A stretch of DNA of 64,000 bases from CAVVSD01 sp963837655 (GCA_963837655.1 CAWIOK010000010.1:1-64000), one strand, 5' to 3'; counted from the first letter of the stretch, positions 1 to 8,234 are shown. Translations and numbers: made by a program. The notes: generated from the sequence alone by a model not told the origin.

Positions 1-15
1 AGGTACGATGGGCCC

Positions 16-348
16 ATGTCGCGCCGCGTGCGTGTCGCCGCCGTGCTCGGGATCATCTGCGTCGCGCTGGCGGCCGCGTTCGCCGCGATCGGCGACTGGC
101 AGGCCCTCGAGGTCCTCCTGGACGTCGCGCCGCTGACGGTCCTCGCGCTGCCACTGCTGTTCGGCCGCTACGTCGGCGAGAAGCTGATCGCGGCCTGCCG
201 CGACCGTCGTGCGCATCGGCCGACCCGTCTTGGCGTGCGTGTCGTCGCGCTCCCCCGCGCGCACCGTGCGCGGGTCAGTGGCGGTCGCCTCATCGCGGCC
301 TCGCTTGCCGAGCGAGGCCCTCCTCGCACGCGTCTCTCCTGCGTCTGA
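16..348 (+). CDS. Small membrane protein with GRYVGE motif, copper-cluster paralogue A
   Basis: This 110-residue protein has two hydrophobic stretches in its first 50 residues, then LPLLFGRYVGEKLI and a basic tail. It is clearly related to the product of 5632-5949 on the other strand: both share LPLL-x-GRYVGE-x-LI, then an Arg-rich segment, then L-x-A-x-LA-[EQ]-R-x-PP near the C-terminus. It lies 53 bases upstream of the CopC-CopD gene on the same strand, and its paralogue heads the opposing copper operon, so a membrane role linked to copper handling is inferred from position only. I do not recognise the family. The ATG lies very near the window edge and no strong ribosome site is visible, so a longer form is possible. 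Confidence 0.6.
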   Translation: MSRRVRVAAVLGIICVALAAAFAAIGDWQALEVLLDVAPLTVLALPLLFGRYVGEKLIAACRDRRAHRPTRLGVRVVALPRAHRARVSGGRLIAASLAERGPPRTRLSCV

Positions 349-401
349 CCGCTTCGCGCGTCCACACGCGCTGATCGCCCCTTCGCTTGGAGGAGGACCT
401 C

Positions 402-2222
402 GTGTCCGCCTGTCGTTCGTCGTTCACGCGCCGCGTGCTCGTGAGCGCACTCGCCTGTGCAGCCTCGGGCGCGTGCGTTCCGGCAGTCGCGGACGCGCAC
501 GCCCAGCTCGAGTCGACCTCGCCCGCCCGCGGTGGGCTCGTCGTCCGCGCGCCCAAGCTCGTGTCGTTCTCGTTCGGTGAGCCCGTCGGCGGGACGGCCG
601 GCGCCGTGCGCGTCTATGACACGCGCGGCGACCGGGTCGACGACGGGCGTGCGTTCCACCCCGGTGGGCACGGTCAGACGATCGGGGTCGGTCTGCGGCC
701 GGGTCTACCCCGAGGGACGTACACGGCGACCTATCGCGTCGTCTCGGCCGACACGCACGTGGTGACCGGCGGGTTCGTGTTCTCGATCGGGACTCGGGCG
801 GCCGCGCCAGGGGCGACGGTCGGTCAGCTGCTCGCCGGGCAGAGGACGGGCGGCGTGACGAGTACGGCGCTGACCGTGGCCCGCGCGGTGCAGTACGCCG
901 CGATCGCGACGGGGGTGGGACTCGTCGCGTTCCTGCTCGCGGTGTGGCTCGGAGTGCTGCGCGCGCTTGCCGATGGCACGACGCCGTGGCGACTGGCGTC
1001 GGAGCGCTTCGCCAAGCGGGTGCGTCTCGGCGTGCTCGGCGCCGCATGCGCGGGTGTGCTCAGTGCTGTCGTGGGGATCGTGCTCCAGGGCGCCGAGGCG
1101 AGCGGCGTCACGTTCTGGCGGGCGCTGCGGCCGGCGATCTGGGAGCCGGTGCTGAGCACGCGGTTCGGTGCGGTGTGGTCGGGCGCGATCGTCGCCTGGC
1201 TGATCGTCGCTTCGTCCGCCGCGGTGATGCTGCGCAGACCGGCCGCCCGCGGCGTGGCGCTGCGCCTCTCGGCGCTGGGGGCCGATGGCGCTGCGCTTGC
1301 CGCCGACCGCGACCGCCGGCCGCTGGCGCTGCTCGTCGTACCGCTGCTCGCGCTCATCGCATTACCCGCGCTCGCCGGTCACGCCGGCGTGCAGCACCCC
1401 GTGTGGCTGTTCCTGCCTGCGAACGTCGTGCATGTCGCGGCGATGTCCGTATGGCTGGGAGGCCTGGTGGCGCTCATCGCCGCGCTGCCCGCTGCGACGC
1501 GCGAGCTGCCCGAGCGGGATCGAACAGGCGCGCTGTCTGCCGTCCTCTGGCGCTTCTCCCCGTTTGCCCTCGGTGCTGTGGCGGCGCTGTTGATCACCGG
1601 GGTCGTGCAGACGCTGCTGGAGACGAACGCCTGGTCACAGCTACCCGACACGGCCTTCGGCCGCGCGGTGCTCATCAAGATCGGCCTGCTCGTCGCGCTG
1701 ATCGGGCTGGGCGCGATCAATCGCCGCCGGACGCTGCCCCGCCTGCGCGCGCTGACGGCACGCGGCGAGACGCCGGGGGCGACAGGACTCGTGCTGCGTC
1801 GCACGCTGCGCGCGGAGGTCGCGCTCCTCGCAGTCGTCTTGGTGGTGACCGGCGCCCTGGCGGGCTACAGCCCCGCCAAGGACGCGAGCACGGGACCCGC
1901 CGCCGTCACGACGACGCTCGGACCCGCGCAGCTGTCGCTCGACGTCGACCCCGCCAGGGTCGGCGCGAACGAGATCCACATCTACCTCCTCGATCCGAAG
2001 AGCGGCGCCCAGTACGTCGCGACCAAGCAGCTCACCCTCACGGCCACGCTCGCGTCCAAGGGCATCGGGCCGCTCGAGCTCGACGCCGAGCGCGCAGGGC
2101 CCGGCCACTACGTCGTCCCGTCCGCTGTCCTCGGCGCGCCGGGGACCTGGTCGATCCACCTCACCGACCGCGTGTCGGACTTCACCGAGTACGAGCGGAC
2201 CGTCCGCGTGCACATCAGATGA
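402..2222 (+). CDS. CopC-CopD fusion, copper-binding and copper-transport protein
   Basis: A 606-residue protein joins a periplasmic CopC domain to a CopD membrane domain. After a signal peptide the mature chain would begin with His (ADAHAQLESTSP), and ADTH near the end of the CopC domain (about residue 110) supplies the Asp and His expected in the Cu(II) site. From about residue 155 there are roughly eight membrane segments typical of CopD, followed by an extra-membrane beta-rich C-terminal domain of about 100 residues. The start is GTG at 402, preceded by GGAGGAGG at 389-396; the in-frame TTG at 387 lies inside that ribosome site. It likely carries copper across the membrane for cuproenzyme assembly. 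A YcnI-like gene follows 22 bases downstream. Confidence 0.92.
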   Translation: MSACRSSFTRRVLVSALACAASGACVPAVADAHAQLESTSPARGGLVVRAPKLVSFSFGEPVGGTAGAVRVYDTRGDRVDDGRAFHPGGHGQTIGVGLRPGLPRGTYTATYRVVSADTHVVTGGFVFSIGTRAAAPGATVGQLLAGQRTGGVTSTALTVARAVQYAAIATGVGLVAFLLAVWLGVLRALADGTTPWRLASERFAKRVRLGVLGAACAGVLSAVVGIVLQGAEASGVTFWRALRPAIWEPVLSTRFGAVWSGAIVAWLIVASSAAVMLRRPAARGVALRLSALGADGAALAADRDRRPLALLVVPLLALIALPALAGHAGVQHPVWLFLPANVVHVAAMSVWLGGLVALIAALPAATRELPERDRTGALSAVLWRFSPFALGAVAALLITGVVQTLLETNAWSQLPDTAFGRAVLIKIGLLVALIGLGAINRRRTLPRLRALTARGETPGATGLVLRRTLRAEVALLAVVLVVTGALAGYSPAKDASTGPAAVTTTLGPAQLSLDVDPARVGANEIHIYLLDPKSGAQYVATKQLTLTATLASKGIGPLELDAERAGPGHYVVPSAVLGAPGTWSIHLTDRVSDFTEYERTVRVHIR

Positions 2223-2244
2223 CACCGACAGGAAGGACCCACAC

Positions 2245-2970
2245 ATGAAGCGCAACGTCCTCGTCGCTGCGACCGCGGCGGCCGGGCTCATCGTCGTCCC
2301 CGCGACCGCCGAGGCACACGTCTCGTTCCACCCGAACGCGATCCCGCAGGGTTCGTACGTGACCACGTCCATCCGGGTGCCGAACGAGGAGACCGACGCG
2401 GACATCACCGCGGTGCGGATCAAGATGCCGGACGGCGTCCTGGACGCGCTCGGCGAGCCGCCCGCCGGCTGGAAGTTCGAGGCCAAGACGACGAAGCTGG
2501 CCAAGCCCGTCAAGACCGACGACGGGACGATCACCACCCAGGTCACCGAGGTCGACTTCACTGGCGGTCACACCCCGCCCGGGCAGTTCGTCAACCTGCC
2601 GCTCGCCCTGAGCATTCCCGACAGCGCCAAGCAGGGCGACGTCATCGGGTTCCCGACGGTCCAGACCTACTCCAACGGCAAGGTCGTCCGCTGGATCGGT
2701 CCGCCCAGCGACGAGCAGCCGGCCCCGACGATCGACATCACCGCGCCGGGCACCGCGACGCTCGACGTCACTGGCGGCGACGCGGGTCCGCCGGCCAAGC
2801 TCCCGGGCGACCTCGCGGGACCGAGCAAGGCCTCCGGTGGGTCCGTGCCGACTGCGACCGTGGTCAAGAAGGACAGCAACGGCCTGAGCATCGTGGCGTT
2901 GATCGTCGGAGCGCTCGGCCTGCTCGCCGGCGGCACCGCGCTGGTGCTCTCCAGGCGGCGCGCGGCCTAG
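2245..2970 (+). CDS. YcnI-like copper-binding protein (DUF1775), membrane anchored
   Basis: This 241-residue exported protein has an N-terminal signal ending in AEAH, so the mature N-terminus is predicted to be His, the metal ligand of the mono-histidine brace known in Bacillus YcnI. The DUF1775 domain spans about residues 24-165 and keeps the conserved Trp in VVRWIG. A low-complexity linker leads to one C-terminal membrane helix (about residues 213-235) and an Arg-rich stop, so it is probably tethered on the outer face of the membrane. It shares an operon with CopC-CopD and likely hands copper between periplasmic partners. The ribosome site AGGAAGGA lies just upstream. Two more YcnI-like genes lie on the opposite strand. 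Confidence 0.9.
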   Translation: MKRNVLVAATAAAGLIVVPATAEAHVSFHPNAIPQGSYVTTSIRVPNEETDADITAVRIKMPDGVLDALGEPPAGWKFEAKTTKLAKPVKTDDGTITTQVTEVDFTGGHTPPGQFVNLPLALSIPDSAKQGDVIGFPTVQTYSNGKVVRWIGPPSDEQPAPTIDITAPGTATLDVTGGDAGPPAKLPGDLAGPSKASGGSVPTATVVKKDSNGLSIVALIVGALGLLAGGTALVLSRRRAA

Positions 2971-2997
2971 GTTCTCACCGTGCCGGCAATCGGTGAC

Positions 2998-3837
2998 TCA
3001 CGTGCGACGTCCCGCGCGGTCGGCGAGCGCGTCGGCGCGCTCCTCCCGGTTCAGGGCGTCGATGAACACCACCACGAACGCGATCCCGAACACCAGGAAC
3101 TCGAGGAAGCACATGGCGGCGCCCGCGAGCTTCTGGTCGGTGAGCGGCGCGAGGCCGTGAGCTCGCGCGCCGGCGGCGAACGCGGGGTACAGCTCGCGGT
3201 CCAGGAACGTCAGGGGGAGGCACACCGCGGCGGTCGCGAGACGCGAGAAGCCGATGACGCCCAGCCGATGCATGCCCGGCTCGTAGCGGCGGCGAGACAG
3301 CGGGTCGATCACGATCCACCACAGCAGCAGCCCGGTGTAGAACAGCGTGGCGTGCTGCACCAGATGTAGCGCGCTGCTCTCCGACACGGCAGCCATGAGC
3401 GACGGCACGCTCCACGACAGCTGCGCGGCGGCCCAGAGCGCCAGCACCACCCACGGCCGCGTCACGGCGTGCAGGATCGGGCCGAAGCGGCCGCGCGGCG
3501 CCACCATCCGGAGGTACTCCGGTGGCATCCCCAGGGCCAGCAGCGGCGCCCGGATGCCGAGCACGAGCAGCGCGGGGGCGATGTCCGCCAGCAGCACGTG
3601 CTGGACCATGTGCGCCGAGAGCAGGTCGTCGCTCGTGGAGGCGATGGGAGGCAGCGACGCGGCGAGGAGGAGCAGGACGCCGGCGCCGAACGGCACCGCG
3701 TGGGCGGCTCCGACGCGGCGGCCGCCGGGACGTGCGCGCGCCCGTCGGAACAGCGTCGCGAATCCCAGCGCGTACAGGGTCGCCACAATGAGCATCGCGG
3801 TCGACTGCGCCGGCCAGGTCGTGGCGAGCACCGTCAT
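2998..3837 (-). CDS. ctaG: CtaG-type cytochrome c oxidase assembly membrane protein
   Basis: A 279-residue integral membrane protein with about seven hydrophobic helices matches the caa3_CtaG family, which supports insertion of copper into the cytochrome c oxidase Cu centre. Conserved His-containing segments are present (SAHMVQHVLLADIAPALL near residue 75 and LHLVQHATLFYTGLL near residue 160). It is the last gene of the minus-strand copper operon, and its ATG shares one base with the TGA of the upstream YcnI-like gene (TGATG). It converges on the plus-strand CopC-CopD/YcnI operon with only 27 bases between, and I see no terminator hairpin there. Confidence 0.9.
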   Translation of the reverse strand: MTVLATTWPAQSTAMLIVATLYALGFATLFRRARARPGGRRVGAAHAVPFGAGVLLLLAASLPPIASTSDDLLSAHMVQHVLLADIAPALLVLGIRAPLLALGMPPEYLRMVAPRGRFGPILHAVTRPWVVLALWAAAQLSWSVPSLMAAVSESSALHLVQHATLFYTGLLLWWIVIDPLSRRRYEPGMHRLGVIGFSRLATAAVCLPLTFLDRELYPAFAAGARAHGLAPLTDQKLAGAAMCFLEFLVFGIAFVVVFIDALNREERADALADRAGRRT

Positions 3838-4526
3838 CAGCCCGCGCTCCCGTCGGCCGGCAGCGGGCGCCGTCGCCGCGCCGCCGTGAACGCGACGCCG
3901 AGGCCCGCGAGCGCAACGACCAGCGCGACGATCGCCAATGCCAGCGTCAGACCGTCCCGCGCGTCGGTGTCGGCGGCGGCATCTGCGGCAGTCGTCTTCG
4001 CGGCCCCGGTCGCGGTGCCGGTCGGCACGGCCTCGCCGTGCGTGCTGACGACGTCGACGGGCGTGGCCGACTCGGAGATGTCGACGTGCGGCGCGGGATG
4101 ATCGGAGTCGGCGCCACCGATCCAGCGCACGACCGAGCCCGACGCGTAGGTCTGGACCGCCGGGAAGGTCGCCTCGCCCTGTCCCACGGGGTTGCGCGCG
4201 ATGAAGTGCAGCTCGGCGTAGTGGTCGGGCGGGACCTTGCCCTTGGTCCAATGGACCTCGCTCACCGCGTCGTCCTTGCGCACGACCTTCGACGCCCAGC
4301 CCGGCGTCGACTCGACGAGCAGGAAGTCCACGCCCTTCGGGACGCGGATGGCCACCCCCGTCGTCGCCGAGCTCTCCTCGGTGGGCACGAAGACCGTGTA
4401 GCGCTGCAGCTCGCCGGGCCGCGACGCGCCCGGCTGCACCGTCACGTGCGCCGCCGCGGGTGCCGCGAGCAGCAGCCCCGCGAGGAGCGCCACGGCGGCG
4501 CTCCTCGCGATGCGTGCCGGCCTCAT
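3837..4526 (-). CDS. YcnI-like copper-binding protein (DUF1775), second copy
   Basis: A 229-residue exported protein with a signal peptide ending AAAH, so the mature chain is predicted to start HVTVQPG with the metal-binding His of the YcnI brace. The DUF1775 domain covers about residues 25-160 and keeps VVRWIG. A Thr/Ala-rich linker precedes a C-terminal membrane helix (about residues 195-217) and a basic tail. The layout matches the plus-strand YcnI protein at 2245-2970. The ATG at 4526 was chosen because it overlaps the stop of the upstream gene (TGATG) and is followed at once by a signal peptide; codons further upstream would add a long Arg-rich stretch. It is translationally coupled to ctaG. 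Confidence 0.9.
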   Translation of the reverse strand: MRPARIARSAAVALLAGLLLAAPAAAHVTVQPGASRPGELQRYTVFVPTEESSATTGVAIRVPKGVDFLLVESTPGWASKVVRKDDAVSEVHWTKGKVPPDHYAELHFIARNPVGQGEATFPAVQTYASGSVVRWIGGADSDHPAPHVDISESATPVDVVSTHGEAVPTGTATGAAKTTAADAAADTDARDGLTLALAIVALVVALAGLGVAFTAARRRRPLPADGSAG

Positions 4527-5077
4527 CAGCCGGCGGCGGGCGCCGCGGTCACGTTGACGCACGACGCGGGCAGGTCGGACTGCGGGTTGCCCCACCAGCG
4601 CACGACCTCGCCGCCGGCGCGATGGCGATCGTCCTTGCGGTAGTACTGCGAGATCGCGAAGCACACCGCCCCGGGCGTCGCCGGGTTCTGGAAGCGCAAC
4701 GGGAAGTCCTGGAAGAACCCGGGGTCGTCCTCGTCAGCGGCGGACTTCGCCGTCCAGGTGACCTTCGTCGTCTTCAGGATCGGCATGCCCTCGTCGTCCT
4801 TCTGGCCCGTCGGCCGGCGCTTGAGGTCGACCTTCCAGCCAGGCATCTTCTGGAACGCGACGCTCTCCTGGATCGGTGCCGGGACGAGCATCACGACCCT
4901 CCAGGTCCCGACGTCGGGCGTCTCGTTCGGGACGCGCAGCACGTAGAGCTGTCGCGCGGATGTCAGGGACGCTCCCTGCGGCTGCAGGGGGCTGACGACG
5001 GCATGGGCACCCGCGAAGGCGGGCACCGTGAGAGCGACGACGCCTGCGGCGCAGGCGACGGAGAGCAGCTTCTTCAT
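4526..5077 (-). CDS. YcnI-like secreted protein (DUF1775), third, anchorless copy
   Basis: A 183-residue exported protein begins MKKLL with a clear signal peptide ending AGAH, again putting His at the mature N-terminus. It resembles the DUF1775 proteins nearby (PNE near residue 50, VVRWWGNPQSD near the end) but lacks the C-terminal membrane helix, so it should be soluble in the periplasm or released. It has Cys residues at about 141 and 173 that could pair. The start is ATG at 5077 with GAGGAG seven bases upstream; the adjacent TTG at 5080 is less likely. Its stop overlaps the start of the next YcnI gene. A mobile copper carrier is the most natural reading, by inference. Confidence 0.85.
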   Translation of the reverse strand: MKKLLSVACAAGVVALTVPAFAGAHAVVSPLQPQGASLTSARQLYVLRVPNETPDVGTWRVVMLVPAPIQESVAFQKMPGWKVDLKRRPTGQKDDEGMPILKTTKVTWTAKSAADEDDPGFFQDFPLRFQNPATPGAVCFAISQYYRKDDRHRAGGEVVRWWGNPQSDLPASCVNVTAAPAAG

Positions 5078-5110
5078 CAACGCACTCCTCGGTGATCGGT
5101 ACGGGCTAGG

Positions 5111-5509
5111 TCAGTTCGCGCGGTACGTGAACGACGCAGCGAACGACTTGCTCTTCGAGCCGCGCTTCAGGCGGCCCGAGATGGTCACGCGGTAGGCGCC
5201 GGAACGCGGGAAGGTGAACGCGGTCGTCCGCGTCGTCACCCTCCGGTTCAGGAGCTCCGATCCGGTGGAGTCCGAGACCTTGATGCGGCAGCCGCAGCTC
5301 GTCCGATGCAGGCTCCACCCCGGCCGTTTGGCCGAGACGAACACGATGGTCGCGGGCTGACCCGCGGTCGGCTCGTCGTCGGGAGCGACATGGATCGTGA
5401 CGTTGATCCCGTTGCTCGTGGTGGACTGGTGCGCGAACGCCATGGGCGCGAACGCGAACGTCGCGACGCACGCGATGACCGCGCCCAGCTTCAGCTTCGT
5501 GATCGTCAC
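5111..5509 (-). CDS. Small secreted beta-sandwich-like protein, copper cluster
   Basis: This 132-residue protein has a signal peptide ending AFAH, giving a mature chain that starts HQSTT. The rest reads like a beta-rich Ig-like or YtkA-like domain (AGQPATIVF, then SGAYRVTISG) with a Cys-Gly-Cys pair at about residue 70 that could bind metal. I do not recognise an exact family. It sits 33 bases upstream of the anchorless YcnI gene in the minus-strand copper operon, and its His-first mature end matches its neighbours, which suggests a copper-binding role. GGAGG-like sequence lies just upstream of the ATG. Confidence 0.65.
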   Translation of the reverse strand: MTITKLKLGAVIACVATFAFAPMAFAHQSTTSNGINVTIHVAPDDEPTAGQPATIVFVSAKRPGWSLHRTSCGCRIKVSDSTGSELLNRRVTTRTTAFTFPRSGAYRVTISGRLKRGSKSKSFAASFTYRAN

Positions 5510-5582
5510 AGGACGATCCTCCCTTCAGGTCTGCGCGGACGGTTGGGCTCGAAGCCCTTCCCGTCCTGACTGCACGTGTGCA

Positions 5583-5601
5583 TGCCACGCACGGCGTGGC
5601 A
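5583..5601. terminator. Hairpin between two copper-operon genes
   Basis: A perfect 8-base-pair inverted repeat, TGCCACGC and GCGTGGCA, with a 3-base ACG loop lies between the membrane protein gene ending at 5632 and the secreted protein gene starting at 5509. No long T tract follows on the minus strand, so it may be a weak terminator, an attenuator or an RNA-stability element within the operon. Confidence 0.45.
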
Positions 5602-5631
5602 GGGTCTCGGGTGGCGCAGGAGCGCCGGCGA

Positions 5632-5949
5632 TCAGACCTGTGCGGGAGGTGGGCGCTGCGCGAGGTGCGCGCCCATCAAGAGGCTGCCGCGAACGGCGAT
5701 GCGCGCAACCGGCCGCAGCCGGGTGGGCGCCACGAGACGCCGCCGCGAACGTCTCGGAGCGACGGCCGTACGGAGACGATCGATGAGCTCCTCACCGACG
5801 TAGCGTCCGGCGAGAAGCGGGAGCAGCAGGAGCAGCGCGGGCGCCAGCATGGCGACGCCATGGGCGAGGCCCGCGACGTGTGCGGCCAGCCACCACGTCG
5901 CGATGGCCGCCACGACGGCGAGGAGCACACGTGTGGGTCGGCGCTGCAT
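5632..5949 (-). CDS. Small membrane protein with GRYVGE motif, copper-cluster paralogue B
   Basis: A 105-residue protein with two hydrophobic segments followed by LPLLAGRYVGEELI and a basic C-terminal half ending in LAQRPPPAQV. It is a paralogue of the product of 16-348. It is the first gene of the minus-strand copper operon, as its relative is first in the plus-strand one. The start at 5949 is chosen because translation from there begins directly with a basic residue patch and a hydrophobic helix; the longer form from 6015 would add 22 residues and run close to the divergent gene at 6036. Function unknown. Confidence 0.6.
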   Translation of the reverse strand: MQRRPTRVLLAVVAAIATWWLAAHVAGLAHGVAMLAPALLLLLPLLAGRYVGEELIDRLRTAVAPRRSRRRLVAPTRLRPVARIAVRGSLLMGAHLAQRPPPAQV

Positions 5950-6035
5950 CCGGCCCGGGAGCGTATCGCCGCACGTGGCGCGGCGCAGCGGCGAGATCCA
6001 TGCGGAGATGTTCATATCTCGATACGCTCTGGACC

Positions 6036-6251
6036 ATGCTCGTGCTCGGCTGCATCGGCCACTGGTATGCGTCGCTGCTCTACGTGGTGCCGGTGGCGCT
6101 CATCGTCGGCGCGCTCGGCGTGCAGCACCTCCGCGACCGTCGCGCTGGAATCGTGCGCACCGCCGAGCGCGACGAGGACGATCTCGACGCGCTGCTCGCG
6201 CCGAGCGAGGAACCGGCTGAGTCGCGTCGCCTCGTGTCTCGCTCCGTCTGA
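6036..6251 (+). CDS. Small single-helix membrane protein
   Basis: A 71-residue protein has one long hydrophobic helix (about residues 8-31, WYASLLYVVPVALIVGALGV) then a charged cytoplasmic tail rich in Asp, Glu and Arg. I do not recognise a named family. It is divergent from the copper operon starting at 5949, so the 86 bases between them should hold promoters for both. Nothing in the sequence gives a specific function; a small subunit or assembly accessory of a membrane complex is one possibility given the ctaG neighbourhood. Confidence 0.55.
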   Translation: MLVLGCIGHWYASLLYVVPVALIVGALGVQHLRDRRAGIVRTAERDEDDLDALLAPSEEPAESRRLVSRSV

Positions 6252-6294
6252 GCCAGCCGATCGAGGCGGTACGGACGTCTGCGCGGGCGCGCGC

Positions 6295-7083
6295 TCAGAC
6301 GGATGCGACCACCGGCTGGCGCTCGGTGACGCGCTCAGGACCGGTGCGGGGCGGCTTGCGGATTCCCAGGTAGAGCAGCCCGCCGGCACCGGCGAGCAGG
6401 ACCAGGCCGCCGCCGAGCGTGATCCAACCGGCGGGGCCCAGGAAGGGCACGTCGGCTCCGGCGCGTACGCCCGCATCGACGCCGGCGGAACCATCGGCGT
6501 TCATGACCACGACCGACCAGTCGCCGTCGCGGACCTTCCATGTCATCGCCTGCGCACCGGTGCCCTGCGCCGAGGCGACCCAGAAGCGTTGCCGGCCGGG
6601 AGCTGCGGGCTTGAGCGCGCCGGTGTGATCGCGATACGTGACGTTGAAGGAGCTGAACGGCCCGTCCTCGATGTCGGTGATCGAGGAGTGCGCGGTCTCG
6701 GCGAGGTAGTCCGACACGTCACGCGTCGGGGCGATGCCGACGAAGACCGGCTTCTCGTTGCGCGACGTAGCCTGGACACGGACGTGGCCCAGGCGGTCGT
6801 TGTCGAGCAGCCAGCCGGCTCCGTCGAGGTCGATGTCGAGGTTGTCGGTGGCCAGCGCGTACGTGCTGGTGTGGAGACCATGCGTGCCGGTCGAGACGTA
6901 GCCGTCGGCGTCCTTCTGGCCGTTGCCCCACAGCAATGCGCCGCCGCCGATCAGCAGCGCGAGCGCCACCAGGCCGACGAGGCTGCCGGCGACGACTGCC
7001 GCTATGCGCCCGCCGGACGCGCCCGGACTCCGATGACCAGACGGCGCGATGGTCGTTGACTGGGTTGTGCTCTCTTGGCTCAT
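6295..7083 (-). CDS. Membrane protein with two TM helices and a large extracytoplasmic domain
   Basis: This 262-residue protein has a Ser/Thr-rich cytoplasmic start, a membrane helix at about residues 27-50, an extracytoplasmic domain of about 150 residues, and a second helix near residues 218-240 before a short basic tail. The extracytoplasmic domain (VRVQATSRNEKPVFVGIAP, later WVASAQGTGAQ) resembles a type of actinobacterial membrane protein of unknown function. The ATG at 7083 is chosen because upstream in-frame sequence is Arg/Pro-rich and non-coding in character. It converges on the small gene ending at 6251. Function not known. Confidence 0.7.
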   Translation of the reverse strand: MSQESTTQSTTIAPSGHRSPGASGGRIAAVVAGSLVGLVALALLIGGGALLWGNGQKDADGYVSTGTHGLHTSTYALATDNLDIDLDGAGWLLDNDRLGHVRVQATSRNEKPVFVGIAPTRDVSDYLAETAHSSITDIEDGPFSSFNVTYRDHTGALKPAAPGRQRFWVASAQGTGAQAMTWKVRDGDWSVVVMNADGSAGVDAGVRAGADVPFLGPAGWITLGGGLVLLAGAGGLLYLGIRKPPRTGPERVTERQPVVASV

Positions 7084-7251
7084 GGACGCAGATTCCCAGC
7101 ACGCCTCGGCGCCCACGGGCATGGCACCCGGCGTCCGGGCGGCGGGCAGCACCTTCCCCGAGTACGGGTAGCGCCCGCCGGCGCTCCCGCGCCGTGCCGC
7201 CTTGGGACGTCGAGAAGGTCTGCCATCTCCAGGCCTCGCGTCGCGCGCTGA

Positions 7252-7282
7252 GGTAGGGCCAGCCGGAACTCGCTGTCGGGTC
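7252..7282. repeat. Intergenic 31-base element, copy 1
   Basis: This 31-base stretch (starting GGTAGGGCCAGCCGGAA and ending GGGTC) matches 26 of 31 positions of a second stretch at 15515-15545. Here it lies 95 bases upstream of the hydrolase start at 7377 and 169 bases upstream of the divergent membrane protein start at 7083. It could be a shared promoter or operator. Confidence 0.4.
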
Positions 7283-7376
7283 GGCACGCCGGTGAGTCTC
7301 CGGCCAACGGGTCTAGGCCGGCTCGCGCCCGGGTGGGACGTTGCCCATGACAGCGAACCTCTCGAGGAGCACCGCC

Positions 7377-8234
7377 ATGGGCACCGTCACCGTCGGCCAG
7401 GAGAACTCCGCGCCGATCGATCTGTACGTCGAGGACCTCGGCAGTGGCGACCCCGTCGTCCTGTTGAGCGGCTGGCCGTTGGACAGCCGGTCCTGGGAGC
7501 CGCAGTTGCGCCCGCTGCTGGAGGCCGGGCACCGGGTGGTCGCCTACGACCGTCGTGGGTTCGGGAAGTCGAGCCGGCCGTCCACGGGCTATGACTTCAC
7601 CACGCTCGCCGGCGACCTCGACGCCGTGCTCCGCGCGCTCGACCTGCAGGACGTGACGCTGGTCGGCTTCTCGCTGGGCACCGGCGAGCTGGCCCGCTAC
7701 GTCGGCCTCCACGGCACGGAGCGCCTGAAGGCGTGCGTGATCATCGAGAGCCTGGCGCCGTCCTTCGTCAAGTCCGACGAGAACCCCGACGGGGTCGACG
7801 AGGCCGCGGTCGCGGCCGTGCAGCAGGCGATCGTCGACGACCGCTTCGCGTGGCTCACCGGCCTGCTCGGCGACTTCCTCAACCTCGACGACTACCTCGG
7901 CACGCGGGTGAGCGAGGAGACGGTGCGCAACGCCTGGAACGCCGGCGCGGGAGCGTCGCCGATCGCGACGCGGGATTGCGTGCCCGGGTGGCTCGACGAC
8001 TTCACCGACGACATCAAGCGGATCGACGTCCCGACGCTGATCCTCCACGGAACCGCCGACCGGATCCTCTCGATCGACGGGCAGGGCCGGCGCCTGCACG
8101 CGGCGCTGCCGGAGGCGCACTACGTCGAGATCGAGGGCGGCCCGCACGTCATGTGCGTCAGCCACGCCGCCGAGGTCAACCGCGAGCTGCTCGCGTTCCT
8201 GCGCGAGACCGCTCGCGTCGGCACCGCGAACTGA
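7377..8234 (+). CDS. Alpha/beta hydrolase, non-haem haloperoxidase-like
   Basis: A 285-residue alpha/beta hydrolase with the sequence layout of the cofactor-free chloroperoxidase/perhydrolase group: YDRRGFGKSSRP, then YDFTTLAGDLDAVL, then the nucleophile elbow GFSLGTGE (Ser at about residue 99), Asp in HGTADRI and His in GGPHVMC. The usual HGWP before the first strand reads SGWP here, so one oxyanion-loop residue differs. The start is ATG at 7377 with GAGGAG at 7364-7369. Family members hydrolyse esters and some form peracids; the substrate is not evident. It begins a run of hydrolase genes on this strand. Confidence 0.88.
   Translation: MGTVTVGQENSAPIDLYVEDLGSGDPVVLLSGWPLDSRSWEPQLRPLLEAGHRVVAYDRRGFGKSSRPSTGYDFTTLAGDLDAVLRALDLQDVTLVGFSLGTGELARYVGLHGTERLKACVIIESLAPSFVKSDENPDGVDEAAVAAVQQAIVDDRFAWLTGLLGDFLNLDDYLGTRVSEETVRNAWNAGAGASPIATRDCVPGWLDDFTDDIKRIDVPTLILHGTADRILSIDGQGRRLHAALPEAHYVEIEGGPHVMCVSHAAEVNRELLAFLRETARVGTAN

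Noticed and set aside
5578..7059. A 493-codon plus-strand frame across the copper-operon end and membrane protein gene
   Set aside because: It overlaps three better-supported genes, is Arg/Gly-rich and has no recognisable domain.
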